Below are positions 5,707 through 12,549 of a stretch of 12,549 nucleotides of DNA, piece after piece. This stretch comes from an uncultured Chlorobiota bacterium (lineage in GTDB: Bacteria > Bacteroidota > Bacteroidia > Bacteroidales > JAADGE01). Below the pieces are notes generated by a model. It had not been told where the DNA came from, did not search any database, and worked only from the letters and a program-made list of their open reading frames with translations. The stretch lies in the NCBI GenBank assembly GCA_947311265.1, contig CAMZKQ010000192.1:1-12549 (forward strand). The letters are read 5' to 3'. A program made the position numbers and the translations under genes. Within the stretch, counting starts at the first letter, position 1. Every line of letters begins with the position of its first letter.

Positions 5707-7850
5707 CACCCGTAAAAAATAATACAAGGCTACAAATAAATATTAGAGTCGGGGTACTCCTTTCTCTTTTTATACTATTTGGGGTACTAATTTTAGGCAA
5801 AATTATTTACCTACAGTATTTTGAAACCGAAAAAGACAGGGCAGAAGCCAACAACTACACCTACGAGGAGAAAATAATGTCTGAAAGGGGAAGCATTTAT
5901 GATGCAAAAAATAAACTTTTGGCAACATCGGTAAATACTTATGATATTTACATGGATTTAGCAGTAAAACCACTAACCAATAAAATTTTTAACGACAATA
6001 TTGATTCGCTTTGTTTCCTACTGGGCGAAATGTTTTATGCAGACTCTATTACTGCCGAAGACTTTAAAACCCGCCTTACCGAAGGGCGAGAAAAGAAAAG
6101 ACGTTTTGTTGAGATTGCAAAAAACCTATCCTTCGAAGATTACTTTAAAATCAGGAAATTCCCAATATTTAGGCGGGGACAATACAAAGGAGGCTTTATT
6201 GTACACAAAGAAACAACACGGGAGCTTCCTTTTAAACGCCTTATGTACAGAACAATAGGCGACATGAAAAAAGATGACATCATAAAAACTTGGCACGGAA
6301 GAGTCGGACTAGAAAAATATTACGAACCTATTTTGGCTGGTATCCCTGGCTCGGGCTGGATGCTAAAATTACCCAATAGTTCAAAAATGCCAGTAAGCGG
6401 AATAGATTATACCGAAGCCCCCATTCCAGGGAAAGATTTAATCTTGGGCATTGATATTAACCTACAAGATTATGCCCACAAAGTGCTTGCAAAGCAATTA
6501 AAAAAGCATGACGCAGAATACGGCGTAGTTATTCTAATGGAAGTAAAAACAGGCAACGTTGTAGCCATGGTAAACCTCCAGCAAGACCGAACTGACACCC
6601 TTAATACCGTTTATACAGAGCAGTTTAACCATGCAATAGCCTCAAACCTAGAACCCGGCTCTACATTTAAACTCCCAATTATGATTGCGGCAATGGAAAA
6701 TAGACCAAACATGAGTTTAACAGATACTATTAATGTAGAGAGGGGCTACAAAAAATATGGCAATTTCGTATTTCGAGATTCCTACTTTTATGGCAACACA
6801 AAAAAAACAATATTCGATGTATTCAGGCACTCATCAAATGTAGGTATGTCAAAAGTTACAACACGCTCTTACGGAACAGATTATAACGCATTTGCCGACC
6901 ACCTGTATGCAATGGGCGTGGTACAAAAATGCCAAATTGATATTGAAGGCGAAGAAAGGCCATACATAAAATCAAGCACCAGTAAAGACTGGTCAACAGT
7001 TACTATTTTACAAATGTCAATTGGGTACGAAGTAAGGCTTTCCCCCATGCAGCTATTAACTTTTTATAATGCCGTGGCCAACAATGGAGTAATGCTTAAA
7101 CCTAGGCTAGTAAAGGCCTACGCCAAAGATGGGGAAATAATAGAACACTTGCCAATAGACACTCTCAACCATGCCATCTGCACACAAGAAACCCTACATA
7201 AAGTACAAAAATTACTACTTGCCGTAGTCGATAGCGGCACCGCAAGAAGTATCCGCACAAAGCGCTATAAAATTGCAGGAAAAACAGGCACCACAAAATA
7301 CTACGAAGAAGGCGTTGGCTATGGCGGCGAATACAGAGGCTCATTTGTTGGTTATTTCCCAGCAGATAGACCAAAATATTCCTGCATCGTAGTTATAAAT
7401 CGCCCAAAAGGCGATTATTATGGAAGTAAAGTCGCCGCCCCAGTGTTCAAAAAAATTGCCGACAAACTGTACTCATACGACCCAGATATGAACACAAAAC
7501 CACTTAAAAAGAAAAAAATAGCAGAAGCTCCAATCTCTAAAAATGGACATAAAAAAGATACTGATTTTGTACTAGAAAGTTTAAATTTCAGCTCTGAAAA
7601 TGCAGAACCCATTAACTCGGAATGGGTAAAAACAGCAAAACTTAAAAACACTATAGCCTATAAAAATTACACAATAAGGAAAGGACTAACCCCCTCGGTA
7701 AAAGGAATGGGAGCAAAAGATGCCATATTCCTGCTAGAATCACTAGGACTAAAAACAAAAATTAAAGGCAGAGGAACGGTAAAAAAACAATCCATTCCAC
7801 AAGGACGGAAAATAAAAAAAGGAGCAGTTATAAGGCTTACATTAAAATGA
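5703..7850 (+). CDS. ftsI: Septal transpeptidase FtsI (PBP3) with C-terminal PASTA domain
   Basis: A 715-residue class B penicillin-binding protein, the D,D-transpeptidase that cross-links septal peptidoglycan with FtsW. Order of parts: a short cytoplasmic start, a membrane helix (about 16-37), the dimerisation domain beginning at SERGSIYDAKNKLLATS (60-76), and the transpeptidase domain with active-site S320-T-F-K323 in EPGSTFK, S377-S-N379, and K527-T-G529 in AGKTGTT. A Lys/Pro-rich linker (about 590-655) leads to a single PASTA domain (about 656-715, ending RLTLK). All three catalytic motifs are intact. A PASTA domain on FtsI is common in Bacteroidota and absent in E. coli. The gene overlaps ftsL upstream and murE downstream by four bases each. 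Confidence 0.96.
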   Translation: MTPVKNNTRLQINIRVGVLLSLFILFGVLILGKIIYLQYFETEKDRAEANNYTYEEKIMSERGSIYDAKNKLLATSVNTYDIYMDLAVKPLTNKIFNDNIDSLCFLLGEMFYADSITAEDFKTRLTEGREKKRRFVEIAKNLSFEDYFKIRKFPIFRRGQYKGGFIVHKETTRELPFKRLMYRTIGDMKKDDIIKTWHGRVGLEKYYEPILAGIPGSGWMLKLPNSSKMPVSGIDYTEAPIPGKDLILGIDINLQDYAHKVLAKQLKKHDAEYGVVILMEVKTGNVVAMVNLQQDRTDTLNTVYTEQFNHAIASNLEPGSTFKLPIMIAAMENRPNMSLTDTINVERGYKKYGNFVFRDSYFYGNTKKTIFDVFRHSSNVGMSKVTTRSYGTDYNAFADHLYAMGVVQKCQIDIEGEERPYIKSSTSKDWSTVTILQMSIGYEVRLSPMQLLTFYNAVANNGVMLKPRLVKAYAKDGEIIEHLPIDTLNHAICTQETLHKVQKLLLAVVDSGTARSIRTKRYKIAGKTGTTKYYEEGVGYGGEYRGSFVGYFPADRPKYSCIVVINRPKGDYYGSKVAAPVFKKIADKLYSYDPDMNTKPLKKKKIAEAPISKNGHKKDTDFVLESLNFSSENAEPINSEWVKTAKLKNTIAYKNYTIRKGLTPSVKGMGAKDAIFLLESLGLKTKIKGRGTVKKQSIPQGRKIKKGAVIRLTLK

Positions 7851-9292
7851 AATTAGAGAACTTAATAAAAAGCATACACCCAATATCCGTAATCGGGAAT
7901 ACCGATGTACAGATAGCTTTGCTTACGCAAGATTCTCGTGAGGCAAAAACAGGCAGCTTATTTATTGCTCTAAAAGGCACAAAAAATGACGGGCATAAAT
8001 TCATAGAAAAAGCAATCGCCCAAAAAGTAACCGCAATTCTATACGATGCAGAAATCCAAATCCCAAAAACAAAAACTACATTTATAAAAGTAGAAAATTC
8101 GGCAAAAGCCTTAGGCATTATCGCCTCAACTTTCTACGGAAACCCTTCCGAAAAATTAAAACTCATAGGCATTACAGGCACTAACGGAAAAACCACAACA
8201 GCAACATTATTATATAAGCTATTCCAAGATTTAGGCTTCAAAACAGGGCTAATTTCCACCATAAAAAACTATATCGGCGAGCAGCCCCTCAGTACAAAAC
8301 TGACAACCCCCGATGCAATCACCCTCAATCAACTGCTTGCACAGATGGCAGAAGCAGGCTGCCAATACTGCTTTGCAGAAATCAGCTCACACGCCATAGC
8401 ACAGCACCGCATTGCAGGACTCTCCTTTTCAGGTGGGATATTTTCCAACCTTACGCACGACCATCTGGACTATCACAATACTTTTTCAGAATACCTGAAA
8501 GCAAAACAAACATTCTTTGATAATTTGCCCAAAAACGCCTTTGCACTCACCAATACCGACGACCGAAACGGCGAAATAATGCTACAAAATACAAAAGCAG
8601 CTAAACACAGCTACGGACTAAAATCTGCCGCCGAATTTCATGCAAAAGTATTAGAAACCCACTTTGAGGGCACACTATTAAACCTCTGCGGCAGGGAGAT
8701 TTGGAGCTTACTTATTGGCGAATTTAATGCCTATAACGTCTTGGCAGCATACGCAACCGCCAGCTTACTTGGCATTGATACCGAAAAATGCCTTGCCGGG
8801 ATAAGTGCATTGCAAGCCGCCGCAGGGCGATTCCAGACCATCAGCAAAAACGGCAAAATTGCCGTGGTGGACTATGCCCACACCCCAGATGCACTCAAAA
8901 ACGTAATTACAGCCATCAATAAAATCAGAAATAAAAGTACAAATTTAATCACCGTCTGTGGTGCAGGTGGCAATAGAGATAAAACAAAACGCCCAGAAAT
9001 GGCAGCCATTGCTTCGCAACAAAGCACAAAAACAATCCTCACCTCCGACAACCCAAGAGACGAAAATCCAGAACAAATTATTGAAGATATGTACGCCGGA
9101 GTTCAACCAGAAAACAAACCCAAAGTACTAAAAATTACCAACAGAAAAGAAGCCATACGCACAGCAGTAATGCTTGCCCAAAAAGGAGATATTATCCTCA
9201 TCGCAGGAAAAGGACACGAAAATTATCAGGAAATTAACGGCGTAAGAGAACCATTTGACGACGCAGAAGTAGTAAAGGGAATTATGAAGTAG
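7847..9292 (+). CDS. murE: UDP-MurNAc-tripeptide synthetase MurE (meso-DAP type)
   Basis: This cytoplasmic ATP-dependent ligase adds the third amino acid to UDP-MurNAc-L-Ala-D-Glu. It has 481 residues and is complete. The UDP-binding N-domain contains TQDSREAKTGSLFIALKG (27-44). The ATP P-loop is GITGTNGKTTT (108-118), the substrate loop holds TTPDA (153-157), and HDHLDYH (204-210) is followed by AK220, the likely carbamylated Lys. DYAHTPDAL (342-350) and GAGGNRDKTKRP (372-383) lie in the C-domain. DNPR at 401-404 marks meso-diaminopimelate specificity, and GKGHENYQ (454-461) completes the site. It starts inside the ftsI stop (ATGA). Its last codons (ATG AAG TAG) merge directly into the TAAGTNG repeat array, so the stop codon is effectively the first imperfect repeat copy. 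murF is not next to it, which is usual in Bacteroidota. Confidence 0.97.
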   Translation: MKLENLIKSIHPISVIGNTDVQIALLTQDSREAKTGSLFIALKGTKNDGHKFIEKAIAQKVTAILYDAEIQIPKTKTTFIKVENSAKALGIIASTFYGNPSEKLKLIGITGTNGKTTTATLLYKLFQDLGFKTGLISTIKNYIGEQPLSTKLTTPDAITLNQLLAQMAEAGCQYCFAEISSHAIAQHRIAGLSFSGGIFSNLTHDHLDYHNTFSEYLKAKQTFFDNLPKNAFALTNTDDRNGEIMLQNTKAAKHSYGLKSAAEFHAKVLETHFEGTLLNLCGREIWSLLIGEFNAYNVLAAYATASLLGIDTEKCLAGISALQAAAGRFQTISKNGKIAVVDYAHTPDALKNVITAINKIRNKSTNLITVCGAGGNRDKTKRPEMAAIASQQSTKTILTSDNPRDENPEQIIEDMYAGVQPENKPKVLKITNRKEAIRTAVMLAQKGDIILIAGKGHENYQEINGVREPFDDAEVVKGIMK

Positions 9293-9376
9293 TAAGTAGT
9301 AAGTATTAAGTAGTAAGTAGTAAGTAGTAAGTAGTAAGTATTAAGTAGTAAGTATTAAGTAGTAAGTGGTAAGTAT
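9293..9376 (+). repeat. Left heptanucleotide array, 12 x TAAGTAG-type
   Basis: Twelve uninterrupted 7-base units directly follow the murE stop codon: seven TAAGTAG, four TAAGTAT (9300, 9335, 9349, 9370) and one TAAGTGG (9363). The seven bases before it (GAAGTAG, 9286-9292) are a degenerate unit that includes the murE stop. Because the unit length is not a multiple of three and each unit has TAA, all three plus-strand frames are closed within 21 bases. The array ends 12 bases before the four-helix-bundle ORF. Confidence 0.97.
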
Positions 9377-9388
9377 GACAATTTAGAG

Positions 9389-9754
9389 ATGAAAGAAGAT
9401 GCAATTAAGATAAAAAGTTTTGATTTTGCTGTGAGGGTTATTAGGCTATATAAAATACTAATTTCCGAAAGAAAAGAATATGTAATGAGTAAGCAGTTAT
9501 TACGCTCTGGCACTTCGGTTGGGGCAAATGTACGAGAAGCAAGAAATGCAGAAAGCAAGGCTGATTTTATTCACAAATTAGCAATTGCTCAGAAAGAATG
9601 CGATGAAAGTCGCTACTGGTTAGAGCTTTTACATAAAACAGAATATATAAATAAAATTGAATTTGAAAGTTTGCACAACGATGCAACAGAAGTATTAAAA
9701 TTAATTAAAAGTATAATAGTTACGACAAAAAGAAACCTTAAAATTAAGTCCTAA
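9389..9754 (+). CDS. Four-helix-bundle protein, S23/23S rRNA intervening-sequence family
   Basis: A 121-residue, highly helical protein of the family first seen in intervening sequences of 23S rRNA genes (S23/IVP; related to Avd of diversity-generating retroelements). Signatures: FDFAVRVIRLYK (11-22), the core LLRSGTSVGANVREARNAES (37-56), DFIHKLAIAQKECDESRYWL (59-78), and the C-terminal helix with LHNDATEVLKLIKSII (94-109). The fold forms pentamers in known structures and binds nucleic acid, but the cellular role of the family is not established. Start ATG 9389 gives the standard N-terminus. No rRNA is present here: the gene sits alone between murE and mraY, on the operon strand, enclosed by two inverted heptamer arrays. 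It is probably an acquired element, since it interrupts an otherwise tightly packed operon. Confidence 0.93.
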   Translation: MKEDAIKIKSFDFAVRVIRLYKILISERKEYVMSKQLLRSGTSVGANVREARNAESKADFIHKLAIAQKECDESRYWLELLHKTEYINKIEFESLHNDATEVLKLIKSIIVTTKRNLKIKS

Positions 9755-9771
9755 GAACAACTTACGACTTA
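9745..9771. other. Hairpin joining ORF end and first right-array unit
   Basis: TAAGTCCTAAG (9745-9755) and CTTACGACTTA (9761-9771) are reverse complements except for the central base, with a five-base loop. The left arm contains the stop codon (9752-9754) of the four-helix-bundle gene and is a plus-oriented copy of the repeat. The right arm is the start of the oppositely oriented array. It could act as a 3' structure for the small gene, although no T-run follows. Confidence 0.7.
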
Positions 9772-9907
9772 CAACTTACAACTTACAACTTACGACTTAC
9801 AACTTACAACTTACAACTTACAACTTACGACTTACAACTTACAACTTACAACTTACGACTTACAACTTACGACTTACAACTTACGACTTACGACTTACAA
9901 CTTACAA
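9761..9907 (-). repeat. Right heptanucleotide array, 21 x CTTACAA/CTTACGA (inverted TAAGTNG)
   Basis: Twenty-one uninterrupted 7-base units, 14 CTTACAA and 7 CTTACGA (at 9761, 9789, 9824, 9852, 9866, 9880, 9887). On the minus strand they read as TAAGTTG and TAAGTCG, the same TAAGTNG as the left array but inverted. The only variation is a transition at one position. The plus strand has no stop codon in any frame through the array, while the minus strand is closed in all frames. It ends 26 bases before the mraY start codon. Confidence 0.97.
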
Positions 9908-9933
9908 AAAACCTATAATTTTTAAAAACAAAA

Positions 9934-11160
9934 ATGCTATACTACCTATTTGAATATCTGCAACAATTTAACTTTCCCGGGGCGAGGCTTTTCAGCTACA
10001 TATCGTTCAGGGCGGCATTGGCTGCACTATTTTCGGTAATGTTTGCACTGATTTACGGAAAAAAAATAATTCGCCTACTACAGAAAAAACAAATTGGAGA
10101 AACCATCAGAGATTTAGGACTAGAAGGACAATATGCCAAAACAGGCACACCCACAATGGGCGGGATAATCATAATAGGAGCAATCGTAATCCCCGTTCTG
10201 CTATTCGCAAAAATAGATAATATATACATCATTTTGATGCTCGTAACCACCCTATGGATGGGCGGTATCGGCTTTCTGGACGATTACCTAAAAATAAAAC
10301 ACAAAAATAAAGACGGACTCGCAGGGCGAAAAAAAATATACCTACAAGTAATACTTGGGCTAATCGTAGGGCTTACCTTCTACCTCAGCGATGAAATTCA
10401 AATCCGAGAAAATCCGCAAGCATCAGTACTCACAGAAACAAGCACTATCGTGCAGGACACCTACCCCTCCCGTATCGACAAGCCCCTAAAAACAACAATC
10501 CCATTCGTAAAAAGCAACGAGTTTGACTATGAATCAGCATTTACATTCATGGGCGACACCAGCAAGGTCTGGGCATGGTTGGGCTTCATTATTTTAGTAA
10601 TAATCATCATTACCGCCGTATCCAATGGGGCAAACATGACCGATGGGCTCGATGGGCTGGCAGCAGGCACCTCCTCCATAATTGGCGGAACGCTCGGTAT
10701 TTTTGCCTACGTTTCGGGTAACCTAATCTTTGCAGACTACCTGAATATCATGTACATACCCAACATTGGCGAGCTGGTAATTTTCGCCAGTGCATTCATC
10801 GGAGCAACCGTCGGGTTTATGTGGTACAACTCCTTTCCAGCACAAGTATTTATGGGCGATACAGGCAGCCTTGCCCTTGGCGGGATAATAGGCGTATTTG
10901 CCATATTGCTCCGCAAAGAACTACTGATACCACTACTTGCAGGTATCTTTTTGATAGAAAATATATCGGTAATGCTACAAGTTTTTTGGTTCAAATACAC
11001 CCGAAAAAAATATGGCGAAGGGAAACGCCTATTTTTAATGGCACCTATCCATCATCATTACCAAAAAAAAGGAATACCCGAACCCAAAATAGTAACCAGC
11101 TTTTTAATTATTGGGATATTATTGGCAATACTTACCATTATAACACTGAAATTGAGATAG
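9934..11160 (+). CDS. mraY: Phospho-MurNAc-pentapeptide transferase MraY
   Basis: A polytopic inner-membrane enzyme that moves phospho-MurNAc-pentapeptide from UDP to undecaprenyl phosphate, making lipid I. It has 408 residues, the longer Bacteroidota form. Visible motifs: TGTPTMGG (70-77), the Asp pair LDDYLK (115-120), NGANMTDGLDGLA (231-243), FMGDTGSLALGG (306-317), and PIHHHYQKKG (371-380) on the cytoplasmic side, with about ten membrane segments. An insert of about 50 residues (roughly 155-210, with ENPQASVLTETS and FMGDTSKVWAW) between motifs is typical for this phylum. The start ATG 9934 opens with MLYYLFEYL, as in homologues. The inserted heptamer array ends only 26 bases upstream, so its structure may influence expression of this essential gene. 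Confidence 0.97.
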   Translation: MLYYLFEYLQQFNFPGARLFSYISFRAALAALFSVMFALIYGKKIIRLLQKKQIGETIRDLGLEGQYAKTGTPTMGGIIIIGAIVIPVLLFAKIDNIYIILMLVTTLWMGGIGFLDDYLKIKHKNKDGLAGRKKIYLQVILGLIVGLTFYLSDEIQIRENPQASVLTETSTIVQDTYPSRIDKPLKTTIPFVKSNEFDYESAFTFMGDTSKVWAWLGFIILVIIIITAVSNGANMTDGLDGLAAGTSSIIGGTLGIFAYVSGNLIFADYLNIMYIPNIGELVIFASAFIGATVGFMWYNSFPAQVFMGDTGSLALGGIIGVFAILLRKELLIPLLAGIFLIENISVMLQVFWFKYTRKKYGEGKRLFLMAPIHHHYQKKGIPEPKIVTSFLIIGILLAILTIITLKLR

Positions 11161-11197
11161 ATAAACATTGAGTAAGTAAGTAATAAATAGAACTAAC

Positions 11198-12460
11198 ATG
11201 CCCAAAAACAAAAAAATAGCAATACTCGGTGCAGGCGAAAGTGGCACAGGAGCAACAATTTTGGCAACAAAAATGGGCTTTGAAGTCTTCGTGTCCGATT
11301 TTGGGGAAATAAAAGAAAATTACAAGCAAGAAATTACCCAATGTGGAGCAAGTTGGGAAGAAGCAAAGCACAGCGAAACAAAAATACTATCTGCCAATGA
11401 AATAATAAAAAGCCCCGGCATACCCCAAACTGCACCCATCATAAAAAAAGCCATTGCCAAAGGCATTCCGATTATATCGGAAATTGAATTTGCAGGGCGA
11501 TACGCCAAAGGCAAAAAAATCTGCATTACCGGCAGCAACGGGAAAACCACCACCGCAGAAATGCTCTATCACATTTTCAGCAAGGCAGGCAAAAATGTTG
11601 CCCTTGCCGGGAATATTGGCAAATCCTTCGCCCGCCAAGTGGCTGAAAAACAAGCCGAATATTATATACTCGAACTCAGTAGCTTCCAGCTCGATAATAT
11701 GTACAACTTTAAAGCAGATACTGCAATACTACTCAATATAACCCCTGACCATTTAGACCGCTATGGCGGAAAATTTGAAAACTACGCCCAGTCAAAATTG
11801 AGAATCATACAAAATCAAACCGAAAAAGAACATTTTATTTATTGCTCAGACGACCCCGAAACTATGAAAATTATAAGAAAAAAAAACATCACTGCAAAAG
11901 AATACCCTTATTCGGTAAAAGAAAAGAAAAATAATACAGCATACCTCGAAAATAATACAATGGTAATAGATACAAAAAATCATATATTTACACAAGAAGT
12001 ACAAACACTTGCTTTGCAAGGCGAACATAATATCGGAAACTCTATGGCTGCTGGTGTAGCTGCAAATTTGGCCGAATTGCGTAGCGAAATTTTAAGAGAA
12101 AGTTTTGCCTCATTTAAAGGTGTACCACATCGGCAAGAAGTGGTAGCTACTGTTTGGGGGGTTAAATATATTAATGACTCCAAGGCAACCAATGTTAATG
12201 CTGTATGGTATGCTTTACAAAACACGGATAAAGGCACAGTACTGCTCCTGGGCGGAGAAGATAAAGGCAATGATTACAATGAAATTAAAGATTTGGTACG
12301 CCGAAAAGTAAAAGCAATTATTTGTATTGGAGAGGACAATTCGCCTATCCATGCTGCTTTCGCTGATATTATTGTACTTTACGAAACAGACACTATACAA
12401 ACGGCCGTAAAACTGGCCTATGAAATTACAGAAAAAGGAGATACAGTATCGGTAGGATAA
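11198..12460 (+). CDS. murD: UDP-MurNAc-L-Ala:D-Glu ligase MurD, C-terminally truncated
   Basis: MurD adds D-Glu to UDP-MurNAc-L-Ala in the cytoplasm with ATP. Present are the N-terminal GAGESGTGA (11-19), KSPGIP (71-76), P-loop TGSNGKTTT (111-119), ELSSFQLD (159-166), TPDHLDRYG (182-190), the likely carbamylated Lys200, PHRQE (310-314), NDSKATN (326-332) and LLGGEDKG (350-357). The sequence ends at 420 residues with GDTV followed by SVG and a stop. Homologues continue from GDTV into SPACASFDLF and about 20 more residues, which include substrate-binding residues (E. coli Ser415 and Phe422). No other plus-strand frame downstream encodes that tail. The DNA past about 12448 instead carries a minus-strand caspase-like reading frame, so murD is broken here by rearrangement or by an assembly join. 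It starts 37 bases after mraY. Confidence 0.93.
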   Translation: MPKNKKIAILGAGESGTGATILATKMGFEVFVSDFGEIKENYKQEITQCGASWEEAKHSETKILSANEIIKSPGIPQTAPIIKKAIAKGIPIISEIEFAGRYAKGKKICITGSNGKTTTAEMLYHIFSKAGKNVALAGNIGKSFARQVAEKQAEYYILELSSFQLDNMYNFKADTAILLNITPDHLDRYGGKFENYAQSKLRIIQNQTEKEHFIYCSDDPETMKIIRKKNITAKEYPYSVKEKKNNTAYLENNTMVIDTKNHIFTQEVQTLALQGEHNIGNSMAAGVAANLAELRSEILRESFASFKGVPHRQEVVATVWGVKYINDSKATNVNAVWYALQNTDKGTVLLLGGEDKGNDYNEIKDLVRRKVKAIICIGEDNSPIHAAFADIIVLYETDTIQTAVKLAYEITEKGDTVSVG

Positions 12461-12549
12461 GTTTTTGTTACATCCTCTGGGCTAATAGATTTTGCTTTTA
12501 CCTTTGTATTGATACCTCTAAATGCTGTTCCACTGTGACAAGAGTCTAA
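12418..12549 (-). CDS. Caspase-family peptidase fragment (both ends missing)
   Basis: On the minus strand the frame entering from the right edge reads LDSCHSGTAFRGI, then about 20 residues (NTKVKAKSISPEDVTKTYP). DSCHSG is the active-site motif of bacterial caspases/metacaspases (peptidase C14), with Cys as nucleophile and the following His being the conserved neighbour. The 5' part, including the other catalytic His, lies outside the window. To the left the frame passes into DNA that is murD on the other strand and ends at a stop at 12418-12420. The caspase part therefore probably stops being genuine at about 12449, and the last 10 residues are an artefact of the junction. The family call rests on a short but distinctive motif. 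A normal caspase-fold protein would continue well past this point. Confidence 0.6.
   Translation of the reverse strand, partial: LDSCHSGTAFRGINTKVKAKSISPEDVTKTYPTDTVSPFSVIS

Larger units (their letters stand above)
9293..9907 (+). other. S23-type cassette bounded by inverted heptamer arrays
   Basis: The four-helix-bundle gene and its two flanking arrays behave as a unit: array (12 units), ORF on the plus strand, array (21 units) in opposite orientation. The layout parallels rRNA intervening sequences, in which an S23 ORF lies within a long inverted-repeat stem, but here it lies in a protein-coding operon. It carries no transposase, reverse transcriptase or obvious target duplication, so mobility is inferred only from its position. 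Six of seven positions could pair between the array types, with the mismatch falling at the variable sixth base. Confidence 0.6.

Noticed and set aside
9389..9754. Accessory (Avd) gene of a diversity-generating retroelement
   Set aside because: The protein family is related, but no reverse transcriptase, template repeat or variable repeat is visible, and the neighbours are cell wall genes.
9293..9907. CRISPR array
   Set aside because: The units are 7 bases long and contiguous, with no unique spacers and no cas genes.
9293..9907. True intervening sequence of a 23S rRNA gene
   Set aside because: No rRNA sequence surrounds it; the flanks are murE and mraY.
7847..11160. Loss of murF between murE and mraY as an anomaly
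   Set aside because: In Bacteroidota, murF is commonly located outside the dcw cluster, so its absence here is ordinary.
10821..11171. Out-of-frame reading frame of 116 codons within mraY
   Set aside because: It overlaps conserved MraY motifs in another frame and has a composition unlike a real protein.
11172..11190. Short TAAG-type repeat between mraY and murD as a remnant of the heptamer arrays
   Set aside because: It is only two or three four-base steps without the 7-base period, expected in AT-rich spacers.
12458..12549. Frameshift in murD that would restore the C-terminal tail
   Set aside because: None of the three plus-strand frames after 12448 encodes anything like SPACASFDLF, whereas the minus strand encodes a caspase motif.

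Overview
The window is AT-rich DNA from a member of the Bacteroidota. The evidence is a type IX secretion (T9SS) C-terminal sorting domain on the first gene, a PID-CTERM-type mini-protein, a GlsA-like acyltransferase, the Bacteroidota form of FtsL, a promoter matching the TTTG/TAnnTTTG consensus of this phylum, and the absence of obvious Shine-Dalgarno sequences. MurE carries the DNPR motif, so the peptidoglycan is predicted to contain meso-diaminopimelate. Genus cannot be told from the sequence.

Layout. Bases 1-1385 hold the 3' part of a large secreted T9SS substrate. It is followed by a 71-residue PID-CTERM-like protein and a strong bidirectional terminator (1721-1756). On the minus strand lie a membrane-anchored GH24-like lysozyme homologue (1811-2413) that lacks the usual catalytic Asp, and a GlsA/PlsC-type acyltransferase (2828-3700). 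The 414-base gap between them has no gene but contains inverted repeats and a candidate promoter. From 3855 rightwards is the division and cell wall (dcw) cluster: an array of 10-bp-spaced MraZ-type operator repeats over a promoter, then mraZ, rsmH, ftsL-like, ftsI (with PASTA), murE, an inserted cassette, mraY and murD. The genes from rsmH to murE are nearly contiguous or overlap by 4 bases (ATGA), so they are probably one operon controlled by MraZ. They methylate 16S rRNA, build the septal transpeptidase complex, and make and membrane-load UDP-MurNAc-peptide precursors.

Most notable: between murE and mraY sits a four-helix-bundle (S23/23S-intervening-sequence type) gene, flanked by two oppositely oriented arrays of a heptanucleotide, TAAGTNG. 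There are 12 units on the left and 21 on the right. All 33 units keep the TAAGT core, while position 6 takes all four bases. The two arrays could pair in RNA or in single-stranded DNA. This looks like a stand-alone relative of the rRNA intervening-sequence elements, placed inside an essential operon.

The right end is abnormal. MurD stops just before its conserved C-terminal SPACASFD segment, and the sequence then runs into a minus-strand reading frame with the caspase active-site motif DSCHSG, itself cut at its 3' end. Two convergent genes are therefore joined tail to tail with both tails missing, which indicates a rearrangement or a chimeric assembly join.
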